Below, piece by piece: positions 40,695 through 51,610 of a stretch of 64,000 bases of DNA (the stretch's first letter is position 1; each line of letters opens with the position of its first letter). The stretch is taken from contig JBANSL010000014.1 in the NCBI GenBank assembly GCA_037127255.1, positions 72,151,646 through 72,215,645 of the forward strand, written 5' to 3'. Source of the stretch: Persicaria tinctoria (lineage: Eukaryota; Streptophyta; Magnoliopsida; Caryophyllales; Polygonaceae). Below the pieces are notes generated by a model, which saw only the letters and a program-made list of their open reading frames with translations, was not told the DNA's origin and made no database searches. A program made the position numbers and the translations under genes.

Positions 40695-42244
40695 CTCATA
40701 CATTCCAAATGAAATTACTTTGGAAAATACTGATTGAGCCAAATAATGTTTGGGTAACGTTGATTAAACACAAGTACTTGCGATCTAATTCCATTTTTGA
40801 GTACAAGAAAGGTGGGGATATGTCCTGGCAATGGGCGAAACTAATCTCTCTAATTGACAAATTTAAGTCTGGTCTTATATGGTCAGTGAGAAACGGAAAC
40901 TCTATCAAATTTTGGACAAATAATTGGATTACAACTTCCGCCCTACAGTCTTGGGAATATTGTCCCCAAAACATTAACAAAGATGAAAAGGTTAGTGACT
41001 ACATTATGGGTGGTAGATGGTGGTCGGACAAACTTCTTAATGTGTTACCCACAAATATCGTCACACAAATAATGGATGTCCCACTACCCATATTCTCCTT
41101 TGAGGACCGCTTATACTGGTGGCCCGATAGAGCGGGTTGGTTCACAACGTCGAGTGCTTACAAGCTTGTCACTTCGCAATCATATTGCGTTGCTGACGAT
41201 AATGCCTGGATATGGAAAATAGACATTCCACCAAAAATAAAAAAACTTTCTTTGGAAAATTTGTCAGGATGGTCTCCCGACTGCGTCTAGACTTGCTTCA
41301 AGGGGTGTTTCTGTGCCCTCCATGTGTAGCCAATGTAACTGTGCGGCTGAGGACGAGGTGCACATCCTTATCGAATGTCCTTTCGCACGTTCCTTACACC
41401 AATTCACTCAACAGATTACCTCATATCTTGATAACATGATCCTTCAAAGTCGGGACATAAAACCCATTATCTCGTTCTTAGGAAACAACCTCAATGCCGA
41501 GGCTAAAATGGAGCTTGCTTTTGTGTGGTAGAATAGCTGGTACAATCGGAATCAACTCGTTTTCAGGAATATTCCTATCCCTCAGGGGGCTACCACACTT
41601 CAGTCCATTAAAGCTCAAATTCACAATTGGAAAAAAACTAAACAACTAGAATCCGACCTAGTATCGGATCATACATCAATTAACCAACAAAATATGCTCC
41701 AACGTAAACGGAAAAAGAGTAAGGATATTAAATGGCGTAAGCCGCCAATTGGAATCTTCAAGATGAATTTCAATGGCTCCTCGCTATCTAACAGGGACAA
41801 CTCGGCAGGGGCAGTAATCCGAGACTGGGAAGACCGACCTATCAACATAAGTTTTCAGAAACTTGGCTCTCAAAGTCCTCTCCAGGCTGAGGCACTTGCT
41901 TTAAAGCTTGGCATTCAACGAGTCATCCATCTCCGTATTGAGAAAATCCACATTGAGGGAGACTCCTCCATAATCATAAATCATTTAAAAAATCAAACGA
42001 CATGCCCATGGGAAATTGAGCTCCTACTGTGAGATGTGAAAATGTTACTATCGACTATGAAAGAGGTATCCTTCTTTCATGTTCCCCGGTTGGGCAATAG
42101 AGTGGCGGATAAGGTTGCACACCTTTGCCACTCTGCCTGGGGTGTCGATATTCAAAAAATTTATGGTCTTCTTGACCTCATCCGTAAGGATGCTGCCGGG
42201 TAGAGCGTGCTCACCCGAATTCTTTCCTAATAAAAAAAAAAAAA
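40695..42244 (+). mobile_element. 5'-truncated L1-type LINE with RNase H, degenerate
   Basis: The first part (40709-41290) is the region just after reverse transcriptase, with IWSVRNGNSIKFWTNNW and IWKIDIPPKIK, typical of the zinc-finger/RVT linker. CSQCNCAAEDEVHILIECP (about 41322) is the zinc finger. The RNase H domain (about 41730-42200) shows FKMNFNGSSLS, QAEALALKLGI and IHIEGDSS. Stops at 41290 and elsewhere kill it. It ends in AATAAAAAAAAAAAAA at 42229-42244. No clear target duplication was found, so the 5' limit is approximate. Confidence 0.85.
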
Positions 42245-42758
42245 TTCTAGAAGGTTGATCAAGTAAGGATGGGTGTTAAGATGTCGGCACGAAATTGTCA
42301 AGATTGTGACCTCATTCACTTTTTAACTGATACAAGTAAATAACTCTTTTTCCATCGAAATCAAGAATGACTCACTTTATACCAAATAAGTCACTCATAT
42401 AGTGAATGAAATACAAACATGCTATCCATGTCGGGGTGGTTGAACCGGAAAGAATTTCAGGGGTAGTACCCATTTCGGAATGGCTCACCGTAAAGGACTT
42501 GTGGGTAGTACTCATAGATCCCCGATTCCGCTATTTATTTACCAATTCAAGAAAAGAAATTCAGGGTAGTACCCGATGGTCCCGTTCAATTCCAAGATAT
42601 GACTGCCCTATCTTTACTAAAATCAAGAAATACAAACATGTTTCTTTGAAAACTTATGGCTGTCATTATTACTAGTATTTTTCAGCAACTCATACAGTGA
42701 ATAAAATACAATACAAACATGTTTCTCTCTCTCCTTTGCATTTGGGGGTTTCCCCAAA
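42245..42758. other. Spacer downstream of the rhodanese gene
   Basis: It contains the rhodanese 3' UTR close to 42758. Sequences near 42393 and 42688 share ACTCATA, AGTGAAT and ATACAAACATG, suggesting a duplicated short repeat around a 300-bp segment. The open frame at 42406-42675 is unrecognised. Confidence 0.4.
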
Positions 42759-43765
42759 TCAGGATCTGGTTGCTTCAGATGGTGGCTCCTCCTTGTGCAA
42801 TGATTTCCTGATGGAAAAGCCATTGTCAACCCAGGCAAGGTACCCTCCTCCCATGTTGCTCACTTGCTTGAACTCCTGCAATTTTGCCAATTCACCATAT
42901 CCCCTTTTCAATCATTTCCTTTAATTTACATCAAGAAAGAAACACATACAAAACAATCAATATATTGCTTGCTTACTGCTTTGAGAAGATCAGTGGTTGC
43001 ATAAGCAGATCTCACCCCACTCTGACAACCCTGTTTCATTTTCTTCATTGATTAATTTCCCAATTTTGAATTGGATTTTGATTGCATTTCAATATTCAAT
43101 ATATTTTCAAGGAAATTAAAATTAATTACCACAACGAGGGGATCCTCCTTGTTACAAACTGATCTAACTTGCTCCAAAAAATCTGGATTTTTCACCCTGC
43201 CTGAGAGGGTGGATTAAGGGTTAGTTTGATAACACATAAACGGATGGAATAGCTGAATCTAATGAATTAGATGTGTTAAATATATGCTAGAATGCAATTG
43301 TTCATAAGATAGTGATAACCCTAATTGATAGAATAAAAATCCGAAAAGTCTGAGATAGGTAGCTTTTGAAAATCCAATTTATAAACTACGGATACTCTGG
43401 AAATACCCAATGAAATCTAGAAATACCAAATTAGGGTTGATATGTATAATTTAAAGGGCAAAGAATGTGAAATAATTACCTTGAGGGGTGTTGAACATGT
43501 AAGGGATGTTAAGGGGATTGACCACATCCAAATGCCCTCTCTCAAACTCCTCCACCATCCTGATTTTAACATATTATCAAACAGTTAAAGAGTAGAGATT
43601 CAATTCCCAGATCTCAAATCCACACAGAGTTGAAATTGGAAGCAATCAATAGAGGCAATACCTGACATCTAAATAGCGGTGGCCGGAGCCGATGAGCTGT
43701 TTGGCGGTATGTACATCGACGGTGGTGATCTCCGGATCCTGGGTCGTCTTGGAGCTGTCCTCCAT
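42759..43765 (-). CDS. STR17: Single-domain rhodanese (sulfurtransferase), STR16/17/18 group
   Basis: Rhodaneses transfer sulfur through a persulfide on a catalytic cysteine; some relatives in this plant group act as arsenate reductases. Exons on the minus strand: 43765-43662, 43559-43480, 43200-43130, 43030-42977, 42875-42759, giving 426 bp and 141 aa. One rhodanese domain fills the protein: RYLDVR (CH2A-like) at about 30, FERGHLDVVNPLNIP, then the active-site loop GCQSGVRS with Cys87, and GGGYLAWV near the end. There is no transit peptide, so a cytosolic location is likely, unlike chloroplast STR16. Position next to AHK1 matches Arabidopsis STR17 (At2g17850), which is why I use that symbol; sequence alone would not separate STR17 from STR18. 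Confidence 0.9.
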
Positions 43766-43979
43766 GGATGTAATTATCTGATGCCCGGTGAGGTTGTTGA
43801 TACAGACTAATTGGAGATTTGTGGATCGATCTTCAATGAGTTTTCCTCGATCTACAGGGTCTGGGTTAATGATAGGGGAGTGTGGAAGGGAGGTGGTTGG
43901 TCATTCAACTCACTGCTTTTATAGTTCCCTCGCCGAATGATAACAACTACCCTTCTTAGCTCAAGAGTTAGCACCGGGT

Positions 43980-44900
43980 TTTTTTTTTTTTTTTCTTTTT
44001 AATTCTTTTTTTTTGTGTGGGAAAATATGAGAGGCAGGCTCTCATCTATAAAAGAACGAAAGCGGACTACACAGGAACAATACGGGGAGTAGCCCTTCCC
44101 TTAGCATCCTCATCAACAATAAAACCAATGTCCACCGGCGTAATTAAAATTCTATGTACACCAATAGGATAAGAAAAGGCAAGTGCCGTGAGGGAGTCAG
44201 CGACCGAATTCGCTTCCCTGAAGATAGGCTTCAACTGGATCTCCCAATCTCGGCTCAGCAAGCTCCGGCACTGTTGCACCAGGCTAGAGAGTGGGTGATG
44301 GATGTCCATTCCCTTCCGAAGCATAGTGATGGCAGTCTTCGAATCCGACTCCACAACCACATGCTTGTATCCTTCCTCCCACGCCAACCGGAGCCCCTCG
44401 AGCAGGCCCCATAGCTCCGCGATCGGCACCGTAGCGCACCCAACATGCCGGACAAAACCAACCAGCCATTGGCCGTCCGAATCGCGCAGAGCGCCACCAA
44501 CACTGGCGCTCCCATCCCTTGCAACCGCCCCATCCGAATTGACCTTAATCTAACCAGCCGGCGACTTCTCCCACCCGATCACCTCCCTATGTTTCTCGCC
44601 GGCGCCATTCCTGGCATTTGTACGACTCCAGGGCTAAAGCATACTCACGCGCTTTGGTCTTGATGAACAGCGCATTGTCCCCCAACCAATCTTTACCATT
44701 GAACACTCTGTCGTTGCGCCACCTCCAAACCCACCAAAGAGCCAACGCAAAGACACTAGCCCAATCGATATCATCGGCATAAACCTCTGTAGCCAGCAAG
44801 TTCGCCCTGATCCAAGAGGCGAAGGGGGTATCAAAGAAGGACCAATTACAGATGTGCCCGTTCCAAAACCCATCAACCTTGCAAGACCAAACATCTTTCT
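43980..44900 (-). mobile_element. 3' part of an L1-type LINE (RNase H region), minus strand
   Basis: Read on the minus strand, a WWVWRWRNDRVFNG segment (about 44740) is followed by an RNase H domain in broken frames: KVNSDGAVARDGS, then PIAELWGLLEGLRLAWEEGY with VVVESDSK, and FREANSVADSLT. It ends in an A-rich tail (T-rich on plus, 43980-44016). An in-frame stop (about 44587) and frame changes make it dead. It is GC-richer than the two plus-strand LINEs, so it belongs to a different LINE family. No target duplication was found. Confidence 0.85.
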
Positions 44901-44914
44901 TTTTAATTCATATT

Positions 44915-45072
44915 TAATCGTATCTGTCACCACCCGACGTGGATAATTAATTTGTAACTCATACAGTAAATTAATCGTATCTGTCACCACCCGACGTGGA
45001 TAATTAATTTGTAACTCATACAGTAAATTAATCGTATCTGTCACCACCCGACGTGGATAATTAATTTGTAAT
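44915..45072. repeat. Tandem repeat, 57-bp unit, about 2.8 copies
   Basis: Units start at 44915, 44972 and 45029. The first two are identical and the third is truncated after about 44 bp. Each contains CACCACCCGACGTGGATAAT. Because 57 is a multiple of three the minus strand stays open through the array and encodes a 19-residue repeated peptide, giving an inflated reading frame that joins the LINE. Identity of the copies implies recent duplication. Confidence 0.95.
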
Positions 45073-45220
45073 TATCTGTTTGGCCTTGCCAAACATGCTT
45101 AAAAAACTCTACATTATTTGAGAAAAAAAATATATTTTAAGCTAAGATTTCAGGTTAAAAGGATCTAGTTGGTGACTTGGTGGCATGGGGTTTACCATTT
45201 TATTTTATTTTTAATATAAA
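45073..45220. other. Short AT-rich spacer
   Basis: No gene or recognisable element; it ends at the target duplication of the adjacent retroposon. Confidence 0.5.
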
Positions 45221-45403
45221 GAGTTGAACAATGTTTTTTTTATCATCAGAAGATGACTTGTTAGACCCTACGCAGAAGGTCGCCAACACAAAAGAAAAGA
45301 AAAACATAAAAAACAACAACATAAAAAAACTAAAACAACTAGAAACTTACAACCCTAATGTCTTGAGATCTTGTCTTGATTCTTGATATCTGGACTGCTG
45401 TTG

Positions 45404-45679
45404 TGAAGAAATATATCAACCTTGAATAACTTAAGCATTTTAATTTTATAAAATAATTTTCACCACAAAGTTATTTTTCCTAATTTTGGTTATTTGTGTA
45501 AGCAAATGTTTACCGCATATTGTTTTAGAGAATTAATTATAAATATTGTGTAATTATATTCAAATCAGATATAAGAGAGAAACGATTCAGAATCCATAAG
45601 AAATATTCCTCTTCTCTTCCTCCTTATTTTTTAGTTTAAAACTTCCGCGATACGGAATTAGCAAGTTTCATCTCCAACA
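45404..45679 (+). repeat. 5' LTR of copia element
   Basis: It begins TGAAGAAATATATC and ends CATCTCCAACA (TG...CA). It is 276 bp and differs from the 3' LTR at about nine bases and one 2-bp indel. It is preceded by TGTTG. Confidence 0.95.
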
Positions 45680-45681
45680 TT

Positions 45682-45693
45682 TGGTATCAGAGC
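45682..45693 (+). other. Primer binding site of copia element
   Basis: TGGTATCAGAGC follows the 5' LTR by two bases and is the usual site for initiator tRNA-Met priming in plant copia elements. Confidence 0.9.
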
Positions 45694-45720
45694 TAATAAA
45701 AAAAAACATTGAGCGGAAAT

Positions 45721-46740
45721 ATGGCATCGAACACCACAATGCATCTACAACTCCTGAAGTTAAATGAGAAGAATTATGATAGTTGGTCTATCCAACTAAA
45801 AGTATATTTTCGTTCACAAGAACTATGGAGTTTTGTTGAATCTGGCTTTGATGATGTTACCGATTCAGTTGCATATCAGTCACTTAGTCAGGAAGAGAAA
45901 AAATTGTTAGACGGAAAGAGGAAGAAGGATCAAAAGGCCCTATATGCAATATTTCAAGCAGTGGAGGAAGCACTATTTCAAAAAATATCAATGGCAGAAA
46001 CATCAAAAGAAGCGTGGGAGATCCTGCAGAAATCCTACAAAGGCGATGATCGTGTGAAGCAAGTACGATTACAAACCCTTCGAGCGGATTTTGAGTCTTT
46101 ATTCATGAATGACTCAGAATCAGTTTCACCATATCTTGATATATCGAGTTCAAGCGATAGTTAACCAATTACGTATTAATGGTGAAACGATCGATGATAA
46201 AAGGGTCATAGAAAAAATTATGCGATCCTTAAATGCAAAATTCGATTATGTGGTAGCTGCTATTGAAGAAGGGCAGGATCTTTCAAAGTTAACCTTTGAG
46301 AGATTGTTGGGTTCGTTGTCCTCACATGAACAATGAATGAACAAACGAACTAATACCTCTACCTCAGAGCAAGCTTTGCAAAGCAGAGCAAACATGACCA
46401 ATCATGGGAGTCATCACGGCGGTCGAGGCTGTGGACGAGGAAGAGGAGGAAATGTTCATTCCTCTACTAGAGATGGAAATGGAGAAGGCAGTTCTACAAG
46501 AGGTGGTAGAAGAGTAAATTCTACACGTGACAAATCAATGATCCAATGTTACAAATGTGACCGGTTTGAGCATTATGCATCTGAATGTCGAACAAGGTCG
46601 CAAGCAGAACAAGGAGATCATGCCAATGTAGCTGAAGCGGAAGAAAATTTGCTTCTTGCTTGTAAAGAAGGACTATATACCAAATGTTCTAATGTTTGTT
46701 ATCTTGATACATGTTGTAGCAATCACATGACAGGAAAATG
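45721..46740 (+). pseudogene. copia gag and start of protease, broken
   Basis: The gag part (UBN2-type) has NYDSWSIQLKVYF near the start and a zinc knuckle CYKCDRFEHYASEC (C-x2-C-x4-H-x4-C) near 46546. The start of the protease, YLDTCCSNHMTG, has Cys where most copia proteases have Gly or Ala after Asp-Thr/Ser. A frame shift near 46110-46165, a TGA at 46334-46336 and a TGA at 46739-46741 interrupt it. Confidence 0.9.
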
Positions 46741-46744
46741 AGAA

Positions 46745-49700
46745 ATGTTCTCAATTTTAGACGAATCCGTGCAAGGAGAAGTCAATTTTGGGAACAAATC
46801 TAAAATTCCAGTGAAAGGAAAAGGTAACATTAGTATTCTATCAAAGAATGAGACTAATGTTACGATTGCAGACGCGCGTGTTCTATGTACCTGGCCTATT
46901 TTGGAATTTATTGAGCTTAGGCCAACTTTCAGAAAAAGGGCACAAAGTTCACATCGAAGATGGAGTATGCAACATTATGAGCAAAAGTGGAAAACACATT
47001 GCAAAGGTGAAAATGAAAAAGAATCGGATGTTTCCTTTGTCTCTTCAAACAAGGGTTGCCATGAACTTGTAAGCAATGGCGAAGGATATTAACTGGCTAT
47101 GGCATATGCGATTCGACCATTTGAATTTTAGAGGGTTGAAATTATTGGCACAAAAAGAAATGGTGACTGGTCTCCCTCTAATCAATGCCCCTAATAGTCC
47201 TTGTGAGGGTTGTATTCTCGGGAAGCATCATCGTGACCCATTTCCGGTTGGGAAATCAACCAGAGCAAAGCAACCATTGGAGCTAGTGCATACAGATATT
47301 TGTGGACCTGTGGAGGTGAAATCACTCGGACACAAAAGGTATTTTTTACTTTTTTGTGGATGATTTTGCCCGAAAAAATTGGGTTTATTTCCTAAAGGAG
47401 AAATCTGAAGCATTTAAGAAGTTTCAAGAATTCAAGAAACTTGTTGAAAAGCAATGTTGATTCTCTTTGAAGACTTTGAGATCTGATCGAGGCGGAGAAT
47501 TCACATCAAATGAATTCAATGAATATTGCAAGAAGGAAGGGATTCATCGTCAGCTAACAACCAGTTATACACCTCAGCAGAACGGTATAGCTGAAAGGAA
47601 AAATAGAACAATATTTGAGATGGCTAGAAGCATGCTGAAAGCCAAATCATTGCCAAAGCCTTTATGGGCAGAGGCTGTTTTTTGTTCGGTTTATGTATTG
47701 AATAGATGTCCAACAAAAAGCGTCCGTGATAAGACTCCAGAAGAAGCTTGGAGTGGAAGAAAGCCAGATGTATCTGCTTTACGTGTATTTGGGTGTGTTG
47801 CATATGCCCATATACCTGATCAACGAAGGAAGAAGCCTGATGACAAAAGTCAAAAGTGCATTTTTGTTGGCTATAGTGAAACAACCAAGGGTTATAGATT
47901 ATATAAGCCGGATACAAATGAGATGATACTAAGTAGAGATGTCCACTTTATTGAAGATGAGATATGGCGCAGTAATGGAGAGAACAAGTTGACTAGAAAT
48001 GTTGTCATCTCAGAATTGGCGGTAGAAGATTCTCCAACTCATTCCTCAAATAGCAATTCGGCCCCAGAGGTTGAAGCTCCTATTGTGACAGAAGAGCCAA
48101 GAACATCCAGATATCCTCAAAGAACAAGAGTTCGACCAACTTATTTGAATGATTATGTTGTAACTGGAGACGAGGATGATGAAAACATATTCAATGAGTC
48201 TCTTGTCAACTTCTGCTTATTTGCTGATTGTGATCCAATTTCCTATGAAGAAGCTGCAACTGAGGGAAAATGGGTTAATGCTATGAATGAGGAGATTCAT
48301 TCGATTCAAAAGAATGACACATGGGAGCTAGCTTCTTTGCCGACAGGAAAGAAGCCTATTGGAGTCAAATGGGTGTACAAGACAAAGTACGGACCAGACG
48401 AGAAAGTCGATCGATACAAGGCGAGATTAGTGGTCAAAGGCTACAAGCAAAAGCCAGGAATTGACTATTTTGAAGTATTTGCTCCAGTCTCCAGAATGGA
48501 TACCATTCGTTTGATTCTATCTATTGCAGCTCAGAATAGATGGAAGATTCATCAGATGGATGTGAAATCAGCATTTTTGAATGGTGTTCTTGAAGAAGAA
48601 GTATATGTTGAGCAACCACCGGGTTTTTTGAAGAAAGGGAAGGAAAACGAAGTCTATCGTCTTAAAAAGGCTTTGTATGGATTGAAACAAGCACCTCGTG
48701 CCTGGTATTCACAGATGGATACATACTTACTGCAAGATGGTTTCCAAAAATGCCCCTATGAGCACACATTGTACACAAAGTCAAATGACAAGGGAGACTT
48801 GTTGATTTTGTGTTTGTACGTTGATGATTTGATATACACTGGAAACAACGAGACCATGATCCAGGAGTTCAAACAGGCTATGACTCTTCAATTTGAGATG
48901 TCTGGTTTAGGGATGATGTCATACTTTCTCGGCATTGAAGTGGTGCACACAAATGATGGGATATTTGTTTCTCAGAAGAAATATGCAGGTGATATTCTGA
49001 AGAAGTTCAAAATGGAATCATCTTCTCCGATTCGAACACCTGTTCAAGAACGTCTTGAAATGAAGAAAGAAGGTAGCAGAGAACTGATAAATGCTACTTA
49101 TTTCAAGAGTATAGTTGGTAGTCTACGCTATTTGACTTCCACTAGACCTGACATTGCTTATGGAGTTGGGTTAATCAGTCGTTTCATAGAGAAACTGTAT
49201 CAGTCACACTTGCAAGCAGCTAAGAGAATTCTACGATATGTTAGTGGTACTCGAAATCATGGAATTTTCTATACACGGTCGGCTGATTACAAATTAGAAG
49301 GGTACATAGATAGTGATTGGGCAGGAGATGTTGAGACACGGAAAAGCACATCGGGATATGTTTTCTACATGGGATCGGAGATGATATTTTTTCTTGGTCT
49401 TCTAAGAAGCAACAAGTGGTGGCCTTATCAACAGCGGAAGCTGAATACATGGCTGCGACATCTGCAACATGTTAGGCAGTTTGGCTTCGCATAAATTTAG
49501 AGGAGTTGCAACATGCGCAAAAGTATCCAACACCAATCATTAGACCTGTCAAAACACAACCCGACCCGACCGACCCGAAAATTTTCCGACCCGAACCCGA
49601 AAATTTTGACCCGAAATTTTTTTTCGACCCGAACCCGAAAAACCCGAAATTTTCCGGGTAATCTGGGTTTCGACCCGTTGACCCGGTAATTTTGACCCGA

Positions 49701-50235
49701 TTTACCCGATTGACCCGATGACCCGATTGACCCGGTTGATTTATAATTATATATAATTATTATTTTTTATATATAATTAAAATTTATCACAAAATTATCA
49801 AATAATGATTTTTTTAATTTAAAAAAGAAAAAATTGACAAACCCGAAATCGACCCGAACCCGACCCGAAACCCGATCAAACCCGAGTTCGAGTCAACCCG
49901 AAAAACCCGAAACCCGTTTTACCCGAGACCCGTTTTACCCGAAACCCGAAGTGACCGGACCCGAACCCGACCCCCGAATGACCCGTTTGACAGGTCTACC
50001 AATCATGTATGACAATAATTCAGCAATCGCATTGGATAAGAATCTAGTTTTTCATGGAAGATCAAAGCACATTGATAAACGATATCATTTTATTCGAGAT
50101 CTTGTTAAGCATGAAGAAATTCAACTCGAATTCTGTAGATCTGAAGAACAAGTGGCTGACATCATGACAAAACCACTTGGCGCAGAAAAATTCGAGAAGT
50201 TCAGAACTATGCTTGATGTTACTCAGCATCGGTAA
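46745..50235 (+). pseudogene. copia pol (integrase, reverse transcriptase, RNase H), broken
   Basis: A pre-integrase zinc region (HLNFRG...CEGCILGK, about 47115-47225) is followed by integrase with HTDICGPV and SDRGGEF. A long intact stretch (47467-49494) carries the rest of integrase and reverse transcriptase with YVDDLIYTG (about 48820). RNase H starts with DSDWAGD (about 49311) and its end (IMYDNNSAIAL, SKHIDKRYHF) lies beyond the MITE at 49542-49998. Frame shifts near 46890, 47360 and 49400 and a TGA at 47458-47460 interrupt the frame. Confidence 0.92.
49542..49998. mobile_element. hAT MITE rich in ACCCGA-type motifs, inside the copia element
   Basis: TAGACCTGTCAAA and its inverse form 13-bp terminal repeats. 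The flanks are a perfect 8-bp duplication CCAATCAT (49534-49541 and 49999-50006), the hAT signature. The 457-bp interior is made of imperfect GACCCGAA/AACCCGAC repeats around an AT-rich centre and has no transposase. It must be younger than the copia insertion. Confidence 0.95.
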
Positions 50236-50279
50236 AGCTAGCAGCTTTCTTAAAGAATATATTCAAGTTTGAGGGGACG

Positions 50280-50553
50280 TGAAGAAATATATCAACCTTG
50301 AATAAATTAGGCATTTTAATTTTAGAAAACAATTTTCACCACAAAGTTATTTTTCCTAATTTTGGTTATTTGTGTAAGCAAATGTTTACCGCATATTGTT
50401 TTAGAGAATTAATTATAAATATTGTGTAATTATATTCAAATCAGATAAGAGAGAAACGATTCAGAATCCATAAGAAATATTCCTCTTCTCTTCCTCCTTA
50501 TTTTTGAGTTTAACACTTCTGCGAGACGGAATTAGCCAGTTTCATCTCCAACA
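50280..50553 (+). repeat. 3' LTR of copia element
   Basis: Near-identical to 45404-45679; 274 bp, TG...CA, followed by TGTTG. Confidence 0.95.
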
Positions 50554-51040
50554 TGTTGAGGGATTGGGTTTGTATCTGGGTTGGGTTTTTTTTTTGTTGG
50601 GGGATGGGTTTGTACATACCACAACTAGGAGGAGGGCCGGGCAGGAGTTGACGACGCGGGTGTGGGTTGGGGCGGTGGGGAGGCGCTGAGGGTTAGGGAA
50701 GGGGAATGTTTTTTCACACTCAAGAGTTTTTTGAGAAGAGATTTTGACAATTGGTTTTTGGGGCTTTCGATTTGGGAGCAGGAGCACTTCAATCGGGTTG
50801 TGTTTGGGGTTTGGGTACTATGTCGGCTGAAATTTTTGGTTTGGCTAGGATTCCGGCAGGAGGGAGGAAGAGCACGAAAGGGAGGAGGAGCCGGACATGT
50901 GGTTGCGGGTGGGTTTAGATCTAGGGTTTACCCCGAAGTAGGAGAGAGAGTTTCCAATAGAGAGAGAGTTTATTCGGCTAGGGTTAGGGAGAAAGGAGTT
51001 GAACAATGTTGTTTGCCTTCTTGCAATCAGTCTTGATCAG

Positions 51041-51523
51041 TTTGGATCCAATGTAACACATGTATTACACTTAATTATTTCGAGCATAAATTCATATTAA
51101 AAAAAGTTATATGTATACTCTATATACTTATATTAACCTATTTATAAAATTTTATTTTGAAAATATATGTTTTAGAAAAATAAAAAAATATTTCCTAAAC
51201 TAATCAATCTTTTAATTATATATCCATAATTTTTAATAACAAAATTTCATTCTCGCTATATACACCTCAAAGGACGTGCATGGTTAAAAGGGGTTAATTA
51301 ATTTTTTTTAAATGTTAATTAGTCACAAGGCTTGCACGTCCTTAAGTACATGCATTTTTTACCTGGGATTTGTGGTGTATATAACAACACCCTAAAATTT
51401 TATAAACATGTTAATTAATATAAAGTGTATAAAATATAAATATAATTTTTTCAATATAAATTTATACTCGAAATAGTTAACTGTAACACCAAGGTGACAC
51501 ATAAAGTGTTACAGGGATCCAAA
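51041..51523. mobile_element. AT-rich foldback element
   Basis: TTTGGATCC with TGTAACAC near the left end is matched by GTGTTACAGGGATCCAAA at the right end. The arms continue with related inverted sequence, for example TTTCGAGCATAAATT against AATTTATACTCGAAA. The interior is noncoding. The family resembles the 3' part of the dispersed repeats at 3.2-3.4 and 12.2-12.5 kb (TGTAACAC, GGCATAAATT). No clean target duplication was found. Confidence 0.6.
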
Positions 51524-51610
51524 TTAGCCAGAGATTGAGCTTAACCATACTTGCATATATAGTTGCCTGTGTATACCAGATGCCCATATATTTTTCACAA
51601 TCAATATGCT

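Larger units (their letters stand above)
45404..50553 (+). mobile_element. Complete but inactive Ty1/copia LTR retrotransposon
   Basis: The two LTRs (276 and 274 bp) are flanked by the 5-bp target duplication TGTTG (45399-45403 and 50554-50558). The primer site TGGTATCAGAGC (45682-45693) is complementary to initiator tRNA-Met. A purine-rich tract TTTGAGGGGACG precedes the 3' LTR. Domain order gag, protease, integrase, reverse transcriptase, RNase H is that of copia. Several stops and frame shifts, and a MITE inserted in the RNase H region, prevent activity. LTR difference of about 3% suggests insertion roughly a million years ago under common plant rates (inference). Confidence 0.96.
45236..50995 (-). 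mobile_element. Retroposon (LINE-derived or SINE-like), split by a copia element
   Basis: GAGTTGAACAATGTT flanks it perfectly on both sides (45221-45235 and 50996-51010). Its A-tail reads as T-run at 45234-45241, so the element runs on the minus strand. Without the copia insertion it is about 605 bp: a GC- and C-rich 5' part (50559-50995) and an AT-rich 3' part (45236-45403). The 3' tail (TTGGCGACCTTCTGCGTAGG on the minus strand) matches the minus-strand tail at about 60884-60960. No coding domain is left. Confidence 0.8.

Noticed and set aside
42406..42675. Possible plastid DNA insertion
   Set aside because: The text looked organelle-like at first, but I could not match it to any plastid gene I know.
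44634..45047. 137-codon minus-strand frame joining repeat peptide to LINE sequence
   Set aside because: It is an artefact of the 57-bp tandem repeat running into a LINE fragment.
44915..45072. CRISPR-like array
   Set aside because: It is a gapless tandem repeat in a plant chromosome, with no spacers and no cas genes.
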